A stretch of 31,980 nucleotides of DNA. It comes from Desulfovibrionaceae bacterium. GTDB lineage: Bacteria > Desulfobacterota > Desulfovibrionia > Desulfovibrionales > Desulfovibrionaceae. Of the stretch, positions 7,790 through 14,863 are shown one piece after another (the stretch's first letter is position 1; every line of letters starts with the position of its first letter). Both the position numbers and the translations under genes were made by a program. The stretch lies in the NCBI GenBank assembly GCA_019421865.1, contig JAHZEL010000018.1, positions 1-31,980 on the forward strand, in the 5' to 3' direction. Below the pieces are notes generated by a model. That model had not been told where the DNA came from. It saw only the letters and a list, made by a program, of their open reading frames with translations, and did no database searches.

Positions 7790-8770
7790 CTACAATGGCC
7801 CGCCGGGCCCCTTTCCGTCAAGGGAGGCAACGTCTCCGGTATACCGGCAGCGTATGAAATCCAACACCTGCCGCTCTTCTTCACCGAGAGCATCCCGTTC
7901 CAGAGAAACAAGATAGTGGAAGGACGGCATGAGGTGCATGCCTTCCACGGGCAGCGCCCGGATGAGTCCGTTGGTGATGTACCAGCTGTAGGCGGACATT
8001 CGGTGCAGAAAGCAGCCCGCCGCCTTGTTCTGGGCCACCATCTGCATGATGTTTTCCCGGCTGTTCACATAGGAATATCGGGTGATGCCCACGACATCGA
8101 AAACTTTTTTCTGAAAAAGCTGATTGCGCTTGAGAATCTGGTTGGAATACGTGGCCAGCGTAAGCGTGGCGCAGTCGTCAACGCTCAGCTTCTCCTTGCA
8201 GGCCAGAGGATGACTCGTGGAAAGAAAGATATAGTATTCATCCTCCAGGAGCGGCTCGCAGCGAAAGCCTATTTCCCGATACTGGGCAATGAGCTTTTCC
8301 GCCTCGCCGTCGGAAAAGGCCGTCACTCCGATATGGGCCGTTCCCTTCTGCAGAAAGGAATAAAGATCATAGACCGTGGCTTCATGAAGAACAATGTCCA
8401 CCAGCGGAAGCGCGGTCTTTATCTGCGAAAAAACGTGCTCGGCCAGATAGTTGCAGGCCGACGGAATGGCCACCACGGGAACAAGCACCGGCTCGGCCCG
8501 CCCCCGGCCCGTCCCGAGGCTGCGCCACGAGGCCATCTTGGCCGACAGTTCCGCCAGAAGACTCTTGCAGTCCTCATAAATGCGCACGCCCCACGACGTG
8601 GGAACGCAGCCTCTGCGGCTGCGTATCAGAAGCTGCACCCCCAGCTCCTCTTCAAGCGAACGGATGGAATTGGTCAGAGCAGGCTGGGTGATGTTGAGCT
8701 TCTGCGCCGCTCTGTTGAACGAATGCGACTCAACCACCTGCACGAAATACTGAAGCTGTTCCAAGCGCAT
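7790..8770 (-). CDS. LysR-family transcriptional regulator
   Basis: Regulator of 326 aa. An N-terminal winged helix-turn-helix (residues 1-60: LEQLQYFVQVVESHSFNRAAQKLNITQPALTNSI in two parts, then LEEELGVQLLIR) is followed by a LysR substrate-binding domain (~95-310) with the typical HPLA segment (STSHPLACKE). It is transcribed divergently from the permease-hydrolase cluster, and the 152-base gap between them holds three TTATAA repeats. It is therefore very likely the regulator of that cluster, responding to a substrate or product of the pathway. The start MRLEQLQYFVQVV is the family's normal N-terminus; the ribosome site is weak (GGGGATAGG). Confidence 0.95.
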   Translation of the reverse strand: MRLEQLQYFVQVVESHSFNRAAQKLNITQPALTNSIRSLEEELGVQLLIRSRRGCVPTSWGVRIYEDCKSLLAELSAKMASWRSLGTGRGRAEPVLVPVVAIPSACNYLAEHVFSQIKTALPLVDIVLHEATVYDLYSFLQKGTAHIGVTAFSDGEAEKLIAQYREIGFRCEPLLEDEYYIFLSTSHPLACKEKLSVDDCATLTLATYSNQILKRNQLFQKKVFDVVGITRYSYVNSRENIMQMVAQNKAAGCFLHRMSAYSWYITNGLIRALPVEGMHLMPSFHYLVSLERDALGEEERQVLDFIRCRYTGDVASLDGKGPGGPL

Positions 8771-8790
8771 ATCAGCCTATCCCCAACTGG

Positions 8791-8819
8791 TTATAAAAAA
8801 AGTTATAACTAAGTTATAA
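8791..8819. promoter_or_regulatory. Candidate LysR operator: three TTATAA repeats
   Basis: TTATAA occurs at 8791-8796, 8803-8808 and 8814-8819, spaced 12 and 11 bases, so all three fall on about the same face of the helix. The middle copy sits in the palindrome AGTTATAACT. On the minus strand a TATAAT (8834-8829) preceded by TG could be the lysR -10, which would place the repeats at the start of the lysR transcript, as in autorepression. On the plus strand a weak -10 TTATAC (8830-8835) lies just downstream of the repeats. Operator function is inferred from position and symmetry. Confidence 0.55.
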
Positions 8820-8922
8820 AAAAAAGCAATTATACACAAGCCCTTCCATTCGGTATGCCTGTATCATGAAGGAAGCGTCCGTCCTCGGGCGCTCCGTGAG
8901 GATATCTACCAGGAGCATCGTC

Positions 8923-10383
8923 ATGAAACAGCCTTCCGACAGCGACAGCAGGCACATCCTGCATATCGTCATCTTCTTTCTTCTTACGTTCGGCACCGGT
9001 TTTCTGCCTCCCGTAGGCATCACCGCCATGGGCATGAAGATTCTGGGCGTCTTTCTCGGCATGCTGTACGGATGGACCTTCATCGGCTTTGCCTGGCCCA
9101 GCATGCTCTGCCTTGTGGCTCTGGGCTTCACGGGATATGCCGCTCCCGGTCAGGTCATAGGAAGCGCCTTTTCCCATCCTGCCGTGCTGTTCACCATTTT
9201 CGTTCTGGCCTTTACGACCTACTGCGACAAAAGCGGCATCAACGACGTCATGGCCAAGTGGTGCCTGAGCCGCCGCTTCTTTGCCGGACACCCCTGGGTG
9301 TTCACCGCAAGCGTATTCATCGGCACGCTCATCATCGGCTTCCTCGTGGACGGTGTTCCCGCGGCCTTCCTCATTGCAGGCATTCTTTACTCCATGTTCC
9401 ACGACATCGACATGAAGCAGGGGGACGACTATCCCGCCTATCTTCTGGCCGGCGTCTACATGGCAGGCGTGCTTTCCTTTGCCTGCAAACCCTGGGCCGG
9501 ACAGAACCTCATGGGCATCAGTACGCTCGCCGATCTTTCCTCCGGCAGCGCGGTCATCAGCAACCTCACGGTCATCGCCATCGCCCTGCCCGTGTGCATA
9601 GCCACGCTCATTCTCTACACGCTCATCATCCGCTTCATCTTCCGTCCCGACATCTCCCGCCTTGCCAATCTTACGCCTGAGTATCTCGACACCATCAGCT
9701 CCCAGATCCATATCGGGCGCAAGGAGCGCATCGCCGCCTGCGCGCTCGTCATCTTCCTGCTTCTGATGTTCCTGCCTAACGTGCTGCCCGCCGGTTCCGC
9801 CGCCGCGGCCTTCTTCGGCAAGTTCAACATGGTGGTCGCCATCGTGGTCATTCTCGGCGTGCTCTCCTTCCTGCGCGTGGACGGGGAAGCCGTGTTCGAC
9901 TTCCACCAGTGTGCCTCCGGCATCAACTGGAACATCATCTGGATGCTTGCCGCCTCCATTCCCGTTTCCGCCGCGCTGAGCAGCGACGGCGCAGGCCTGA
10001 GCAAAATGCTCAGCGACGCTCTCCACAGCTTTGTGGGCGGCGGCAGCGTTCTTCTCTTCCTTGCCGGATTCATGATCTTCATCAACGTCATGACGCAGTT
10101 CACCCACAATGTGACCATCGTGCTCATCGCCATTCCCCTCATCTGGAACCTCAGCCAGAGCACCGGCATCAACCCCGTGGGCTTCTCCATCCTCACCTTC
10201 CTCGCCGCAGGCGCCGCCTATGCCACTCCTGCCGCCTCCACGGTGGGCGCGCTCTCCTTTGCCAACGGCGAATGGGTCGGCGTGCGCCGCGCCTTCAAGG
10301 CCGGCACCTGGGGGTGCGTAGCCGCCATCATCGTCATGCTTGCTCTCGGCCTTCCGCTCGTCATGGCGACCGTGGGCCTCTAA
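8923..10383 (+). CDS. SLC13/DASS-like anion permease 1
   Basis: Integral membrane carrier of 486 aa with about 12 hydrophobic segments. It resembles the divalent anion:sodium symporter (DASS/SLC13) and ion-transporter superfamily. Signs are the duplicated layout, the SFACKPWAGQNLMG region after a re-entrant-like segment, the late AYATPAASTVGAL, and the EWVGVRRAFKAGTWG loop before the last helix. Family members move C4-dicarboxylates, citrate, sulfate or related organic anions with sodium; this substrate is not known. ATG 8923 follows AGGAG at 8911-8915; an upstream ATG at 8866 lies in the promoter region. The gene opens a four-gene cluster, 27 bases before a hydrolase gene. Confidence 0.85.
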   Translation: MKQPSDSDSRHILHIVIFFLLTFGTGFLPPVGITAMGMKILGVFLGMLYGWTFIGFAWPSMLCLVALGFTGYAAPGQVIGSAFSHPAVLFTIFVLAFTTYCDKSGINDVMAKWCLSRRFFAGHPWVFTASVFIGTLIIGFLVDGVPAAFLIAGILYSMFHDIDMKQGDDYPAYLLAGVYMAGVLSFACKPWAGQNLMGISTLADLSSGSAVISNLTVIAIALPVCIATLILYTLIIRFIFRPDISRLANLTPEYLDTISSQIHIGRKERIAACALVIFLLLMFLPNVLPAGSAAAAFFGKFNMVVAIVVILGVLSFLRVDGEAVFDFHQCASGINWNIIWMLAASIPVSAALSSDGAGLSKMLSDALHSFVGGGSVLLFLAGFMIFINVMTQFTHNVTIVLIAIPLIWNLSQSTGINPVGFSILTFLAAGAAYATPAASTVGALSFANGEWVGVRRAFKAGTWGCVAAIIVMLALGLPLVMATVGL

Positions 10384-10410
10384 CAACGACTTTTTCTCCA
10401 AGGAGCCAAT

Positions 10411-11247
10411 ATGGTCATCGACTTCAGAGTACGGGCGCCCTTTGCCGCCTACAAGGACAGTTTCTTCACGCCTGCCGCGCTGGAACATCTGAACAGCGAG
10501 AGCATGCTTCGCGTGGACTCGCCCATCTCCCCTTCCGCAACGCAGTTCTCCATGCCCCTGCTTCTTCAGGAAGCTGATGAGGCGGGCATCGACAAACTGG
10601 TGGTTCCCGTGCGCAAGGCCACCGGGGGCCGCAACGAGGATCTGGAACAGCTCATCGCCCTCTACCCCGACAGACTCATCGGTCTTGCGGGCATCGATGT
10701 TCAGGTCATAAGCGCGGCCATCAAGGAAACCGAACGATTCGTGGTGAACGGCACCTGCACCGGCATCGTCATGGAACCGGGTCAGGATTCAACGCCCTGG
10801 CTGGTCAACTCCGCCTGGGCCTTCCCCCTGTACGATTACTGCCAGGAAAAACACATTCCTCTGGTCTTCACCTTCGGCGGCATCATGACCCGCTCGCTGC
10901 GCTACTACGCCCCGGAACTCATCGACGACGTGGCCGCCGCCTTCCCCCGTCTGAACATCGCCCTCATGCACGGCGGCTGGCCCTATGTTTCGGAAGTGTG
11001 CCAGATCGCCCTGAACCGCCGCAACGTGTACCTCGCCCCGGACTTCTACATGCTCCGCTCCCCCGGCATGGCCGACTATGCCATGGCCGCCAACTATCTT
11101 CTCCGGGAGAGGGTCATCTTCTCCTCCGCCTATCCCATCATGCCGCTCATGGGCGCCAAGAAGGGATACGAAGCTCAGCTCAGAGAGGAAGTCCGTCCCC
11201 TCGTCTTCGGTGAAAACGCCGCCCGCTTCCTGGGGCTTTCTGCATAA
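10411..11247 (+). CDS. Amidohydrolase_2-family protein 1, metal site altered
   Basis: TIM-barrel protein of 278 aa in the ACMSD-like amidohydrolase family. Canonical members bind a metal with a beta-1 His-x-His, a beta-5 His and a beta-8 Asp. Here beta-1 reads DFRVRAPF, beta-5 LVFTFGG (no His) and beta-8 SSAYP instead of GSDYP. The beta-6 His in IALMHGGWPY, catalytic in ACMSD, is kept. It is therefore likely metal-independent or an altered active site rather than a decayed gene, because its paralogue at 12854 has the same changes. AAGGAG lies before the ATG. It follows permease 1 by 27 bases, so the permease probably imports its substrate. Confidence 0.85.
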   Translation: MVIDFRVRAPFAAYKDSFFTPAALEHLNSESMLRVDSPISPSATQFSMPLLLQEADEAGIDKLVVPVRKATGGRNEDLEQLIALYPDRLIGLAGIDVQVISAAIKETERFVVNGTCTGIVMEPGQDSTPWLVNSAWAFPLYDYCQEKHIPLVFTFGGIMTRSLRYYAPELIDDVAAAFPRLNIALMHGGWPYVSEVCQIALNRRNVYLAPDFYMLRSPGMADYAMAANYLLRERVIFSSAYPIMPLMGAKKGYEAQLREEVRPLVFGENAARFLGLSA

Positions 11248-11253
11248 TCCGAA

Positions 11254-11282
11254 AGTCCGTGCAGCGGTCTGCTGCACGGACT
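11254..11282 (+). other. Strong hairpin between module 1 and module 2
   Basis: A perfect 12-bp stem (AGTCCGTGCAGC/GCTGCACGGACT, loop of five) lies seven bases after the first hydrolase stop. It is followed by CCCCC rather than T, so it should not be a strong intrinsic terminator. It may protect the 3' end of the first module's message or dampen read-through to the second module. Confidence 0.6.
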
Positions 11283-11375
11283 CCCCCGCAGTCTCCGTAA
11301 AGGGCGACACCGGCCGCGCAAGTCCCCTCCGCCGGTATTTCTCCCCTCAAAACACTTCCGTTTTTCCGAGGTGCT

Positions 11376-12761
11376 ATGAACACTCAAGTCTTTACCTGGA
11401 TGAAATGGCTCGTCACCATTCTGCTGCCCCTGGGTATCCAGCTCATTCCGACCAGCGACGCCTTTCCCGCTCCCATGCGGGAGTTTCTGGTCTCCACCAT
11501 CTTCGTCATTCTGCTGGCGGCCTTCGAGCTTCTGCCCAACATGCTCGTGGGTCTGCTTCTGCCCGTGGCCTACGTCATAACGGGCACGGTGCCCACATCC
11601 ACGGCTCTGGGCATCTGGTCCGGCAACTTCATGATGTTCATGATCGTGGGCGGCATGATCTTCGCCAACGCGCTGGATGAAAGCGGCCTGCTGAACCGTA
11701 TCGTGCTCTGGGCCGGAACCCGCTGCAAGGGCAGTCTGCTCAAGCTTCTCATGGCCCTGATGGTCGCAGGCCTCGTGGTCATGCTCGTGTCGTTCACCAA
11801 CGGCTGGATGGTCACCATCGTGCTCTGCTACGGCGTGGTCAAAGCGCTCAAGCTGGAACATACCAGCGAAGGCATTCTCATCATGATCGTGGCGCAGATC
11901 GTTTCTACCGCCGCACTGAACTTCATCTACAGCCCCGTGACCGTCGGTCTGTGGGGCGGCGGCGTGCAGATGGTGGTCAAGGACTTTCAGATGACCTGGT
12001 GGACGCTCACCGTCTACAATCTGCCGCTCATCGTCATTCAGTTCATCATCGTCTACATATTCTACAAGCTTTACAAGCCCTCCCCCTTCCTCAAGGGCGG
12101 CGCGCAGTACTTTGAAACCGAATATGCCAAGCTCGGCAGGCTGACTGTCAAGGAAAAGAAGGCCATAGTCCTTACCATTCTCCTGTTCGCCTACATCATC
12201 ACCCAGCCGCTGCACAAGTTCGACATGAACTACGGCTTCATCATCATCCCCATGCTGTTCTTCCTGCCCGGCATAGAGGTGGCGACCAGAAAGAAATCCC
12301 TCGATACGGTCAACTTCGGCTTCATCGTGTTCATCGCCTCCTGCATGAGCATCGGCGGCGTGGGCGCGGCCGTGGGCATCGGCCCGGCCATCAGTACCTA
12401 CATCACCCCCATGCTCACCGGCTGCCCCATTCCCGTATTCCTGTTCCTGTGCATCATCTTCGGCATCATCATGAACGTTCTCATGACGCCGTCCGCCATG
12501 CAGGGCATGTTCCCCGGCCCTCTGGCCGCTCTGGGAACGGGTCTGGGCATTTCCTATCCTCTGCTTCCCTTCATGTGCATGTTCTTTGCCAACGACATGG
12601 TCTTCTTCCCCTATGAGAATGCCTACCTGCTCGTGCTGTTCGGCTTCGGGGTCATGTCCATGAAGGACTTTATGAAGTACAACATCATCAAGATGGTCAT
12701 CACCCTGATCCTGTTCTGGGTCATCGTGCTGCCCTTCTGGTACGCCGTAGGCCTGATATGA
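11376..12761 (+). CDS. SLC13/DASS-like anion permease 2
   Basis: Membrane carrier of 461 aa with about 12 hydrophobic segments. The central cytoplasmic loop (KLYKPSPFLKGGAQYFETEYAKLG in two parts, then KLGRLTVKEKKAIV) and the C-terminal FFPYENAYLLVLFGFGVMSMKDFMKYNIIK match the ordinary DASS arrangement (a polar/aromatic loop, then an Lys-Asp-Phe helix start). It is clearly different in sequence from permease 1, so it is not a recent tandem copy. The start follows GAGG four bases upstream. It sits 128 bases after hydrolase 1 and is separated from its partner hydrolase by an intrinsic terminator at 12772. Substrate unknown; by family an organic or inorganic dianion. Confidence 0.88.
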   Translation: MNTQVFTWMKWLVTILLPLGIQLIPTSDAFPAPMREFLVSTIFVILLAAFELLPNMLVGLLLPVAYVITGTVPTSTALGIWSGNFMMFMIVGGMIFANALDESGLLNRIVLWAGTRCKGSLLKLLMALMVAGLVVMLVSFTNGWMVTIVLCYGVVKALKLEHTSEGILIMIVAQIVSTAALNFIYSPVTVGLWGGGVQMVVKDFQMTWWTLTVYNLPLIVIQFIIVYIFYKLYKPSPFLKGGAQYFETEYAKLGRLTVKEKKAIVLTILLFAYIITQPLHKFDMNYGFIIIPMLFFLPGIEVATRKKSLDTVNFGFIVFIASCMSIGGVGAAVGIGPAISTYITPMLTGCPIPVFLFLCIIFGIIMNVLMTPSAMQGMFPGPLAALGTGLGISYPLLPFMCMFFANDMVFFPYENAYLLVLFGFGVMSMKDFMKYNIIKMVITLILFWVIVLPFWYAVGLI

Positions 12762-12771
12762 TCTCCTGCAC

Positions 12772-12813
12772 GGCGTCCGCATGTTCTCCCCTGCCCCGTG
12801 CGGACGCCTTTTT
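12772..12813 (+). terminator. Intrinsic terminator inside the cluster
   Basis: A 10-bp stem GGCGTCCGCA/TGCGGACGCC (12772-12781, 12799-12808) is followed by TTTTT. It stands 11 bases after the permease 2 stop and 41 bases before the second hydrolase gene, so hydrolase 2 depends on read-through or a separate promoter. I saw no clear promoter in the remaining space. Confidence 0.8.
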
Positions 12814-12853
12814 CCCTTCCTTCTCATCTTTCTCATCAACCAAGGAGTCCTGG

Positions 12854-13696
12854 ATGAAAATCATCGACGTTCGTCTGCGTCCTCCGTTTCAGCCCTATCT
12901 CGGCAAAGGCAACATGTTCGACATGGAAGCCGACAATCCCTTTGCCCTGAAGCACTTCTACAAAAACTTCGGCATGAACCTCTCCGATTCCATGCGCGAA
13001 GCCTCCATGACGAAACTGTTTGAAGAAATGGACCGCGCCGGAGACATGACGGGTGTGGTCTCCATCCGCAAGAATGCCAGAGGCTACGAAAACGAGGCGC
13101 TGGTGGAGCTTCTGGCGCAGTACCCCGACCGTTTTCTCGGCGCCTGCGGCATCCATCCCGACAGCAGCCCGGAAACCATCGCCACGCTTCAGCACTACGT
13201 CATCGACGGCCCCTGCATCACGGCCTTCATGGAGCCGGGCTTCCACGGCGTCATGATCGACGACGAAACGCTCTTCCCCACCTACGCCTTCTGCGAAGAG
13301 CATCACATTCCGCTGCTGATTTCCTTCGGCGGCTTCCACGGCCCCACGGATGAATTCTGCAGGCCCCTGCACGCGGGCAACGTGGCCGCCGCTTTCCCCA
13401 ATCTGAAGATCGCGCTCTGCCACGCCGGATGGCCCTGGGTGGAACATGCCGTATGGCTGGCCTTCCGCTATCCCAACGTCTATCTGTCCCCCGACATCTA
13501 TGCCCTTCATGCGGCCGGAGCGCAGTCCTACATCGAAGCCGCCAACTACATGCTTCGCGACAAGATTCTCTACGGCTCCGCCTATCCCTGCGTGGACGTG
13601 GAAAGCTCCGTGGCCATGTATCTTGAAAAGCTGCGTCCGGAAGTCGTGGAAAACATCATGTACAAGAATGCCGAAACCTTCTTCGGACTGAACTGA
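12854..13696 (+). CDS. Amidohydrolase_2-family protein 2, metal site altered
   Basis: Protein of 280 aa, paralogous to the product of 10411-11247. Shared blocks include AAFP-x-L-x-IAL-x-H-x-GWP, NVYL-x-PD-x-Y and AANY-x-LR followed by SAYP. Again the beta-1 metal motif is R-x-R (DVRLRPPF), beta-5 lacks His (LLISFGGF) and beta-8 has SAYP in place of SDYP, while the beta-6 His is kept (IALCHAGWPW). The insertion after beta-1 (FDMEADNPFALKHFYKNFG) is longer than in paralogue 1. ATG 12854 follows AAGGAG; an upstream in-frame ATG at 12758 overlaps permease 2 and the terminator and is rejected. It probably acts on what permease 2 imports. Confidence 0.85.
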   Translation: MKIIDVRLRPPFQPYLGKGNMFDMEADNPFALKHFYKNFGMNLSDSMREASMTKLFEEMDRAGDMTGVVSIRKNARGYENEALVELLAQYPDRFLGACGIHPDSSPETIATLQHYVIDGPCITAFMEPGFHGVMIDDETLFPTYAFCEEHHIPLLISFGGFHGPTDEFCRPLHAGNVAAAFPNLKIALCHAGWPWVEHAVWLAFRYPNVYLSPDIYALHAAGAQSYIEAANYMLRDKILYGSAYPCVDVESSVAMYLEKLRPEVVENIMYKNAETFFGLN

Positions 13697-13769
13697 TCTT
13701 CCGGGACCTGCAGGCGGGACTTTTCCCTGCCTCGCCGAATCCCGGCAAGGAACTTTTCCTGCTCCATAC

Positions 13770-13808
13770 AAGGAGGGCTCTGCATGCAGAGCCCTCCTTT
13801 TCTTTTTC
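13770..13808 (+). terminator. Terminator of the permease-hydrolase cluster
   Basis: A perfect 15-bp inverted repeat with arm AAGGAGGGCTCTGCA (13770-13799) is followed by TTTCTTTTT. It closes the cluster 73 bases after hydrolase 2. Confidence 0.88.
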
Positions 13809-13915
13809 CTGTCACTCCAAAATAGCCTAAACTGTCCGGACGATTTCTGAAAGAAACGTATTTCCTCCATGCGCTTAGGCCGTCAAAAAATACCCCGTCC
13901 CACAGCAACGGCCGT

Positions 13916-14755
13916 TCATTCATACCTGCCCGGCATCCGTTCCACTCTGACACAGTATTTGCCAGCATAGCCCCCGTCGGACCCGAACATGGCGAAACTT
14001 GCCATGTCATAGGCATAGCAGTCTCCACAGACGCGCAGACCTTCCCCGCGTACAAAGGACGATAACCGGTCCAGACACCTTCTGTGGCTTTCCTCCGTCC
14101 CCTTATGGAACGCAACGGCATAAAGTCCCGCTTTTCTCACATGCACGGCATGGACGGGACTGCTTTCCCCTGCCTTCTTGAAATAGTACAGTTCCCGGTA
14201 TTCGCCGCCGTTCATGATTCTCCCGTCCAGAATGCTGCCGAACGGTCGCCGCGACACCTCGCCCTCGCCGTAATAAAAATCAATATAGGAAGAGAAGTCG
14301 GCAGAGCAGCCGTCGATGGAATCGGCTCCGTCCTCTGCCGGAGCGATGACTTCAAGCCTCTCCTCTTCCAGCTCCTCCAGCGTGCACTCATCATATCTGC
14401 AGGACAACGCCTCACGAAGATTGGCGCTCATGTCGTACAGCATGACTTCACGCCGGGCCAGTCTGGCCTGTTCCTGCTGAAGAAGAATGCGCTTCTCCTC
14501 CAGAATCTCCAGAAGATGCTCCCCGTTCTGCCTTCTCCGGTACTGCCCGATTTCCTTCAACGACGAGCCGGTATCCTTGAGGACGCTGATCGTATCGAAA
14601 TCGAAGAACTGCTTGACGTCGTAGTAGCGATAGCCGCCGGAAGAAACATGGTGCGGCTTGAGCAGATCCGCCTGATCATAGTGAAAAAGCGTGGCTTTGG
14701 TGGTTCTGCACAGGGCCGCAAATTCACCGCTGCTCAAAAAGGCTTTTCTTTTCAT
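13916..14755 (-). CDS. MerR-family regulator (BmrR-like)
   Basis: Regulator of 279 aa. An N-terminal MerR helix-turn-helix and wing (LSSGEFAALCRTTKATLFHY, GGYRYYDVKQFFDFDTISVL, SSLKEIGQYR) leads to a dimerisation coiled coil (EEKRILLQQEQARLARREVM). A C-terminal domain of about 150 residues fits the GyrI-like effector pocket of BmrR-type drug sensors (DFYYGEGEVSRRPFGSIL, HAVHVRKAGLYAVAFHKG). ATG 14755 follows AAGGAA. It is divergent from the MATE pump, with a MerR-type operator/promoter in between, so it most likely activates the pump when it binds a drug or metabolite. The open frame upstream of 14755 runs through the promoter and is not coding. Confidence 0.92.
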   Translation of the reverse strand: MKRKAFLSSGEFAALCRTTKATLFHYDQADLLKPHHVSSGGYRYYDVKQFFDFDTISVLKDTGSSLKEIGQYRRRQNGEHLLEILEEKRILLQQEQARLARREVMLYDMSANLREALSCRYDECTLEELEEERLEVIAPAEDGADSIDGCSADFSSYIDFYYGEGEVSRRPFGSILDGRIMNGGEYRELYYFKKAGESSPVHAVHVRKAGLYAVAFHKGTEESHRRCLDRLSSFVRGEGLRVCGDCYAYDMASFAMFGSDGGYAGKYCVRVERMPGRYE

Positions 14756-14765
14756 GCAAAGTTCC

Positions 14766-14796
14766 TTGACTATAAGGTAACATGATACCTTATCAT
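14766..14796 (+). promoter_or_regulatory. MerR-type promoter and operator of the MATE pump
   Basis: The -35 TTGACT (14766-14771) and -10 TATCAT (14791-14796) are separated by 19 bases, the long spacer typical of MerR-activated promoters. A perfect 8-bp dyad, ATAAGGTA/TACCTTAT (14772-14779 and 14786-14793), lies in the spacer. The pump's ATG at 14864 is downstream, and the predicted transcript start (~14803) excludes the ATG at 14795. Confidence 0.88.
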
Positions 14797-14863
14797 GGCA
14801 GAATTCATAACGATCCGCAAACAGGGCAGCGCTGCCCCCGGAAAACATCGTCCGAGGAGAACC

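Noticed and set aside
8830..10488. Long minus-strand open frame (552 codons) opposite permease 1
   Set aside because: It is rich in His, Gly, Glu and Ala with no domain pattern, and lies opposite a clear membrane-protein gene with ribosome site. It is a shadow frame due to high GC.
11175..12839. Long minus-strand open frame (554 codons) opposite permease 2
   Set aside because: His- and Asp-rich low-complexity translation opposite a convincing membrane carrier; a shadow frame.
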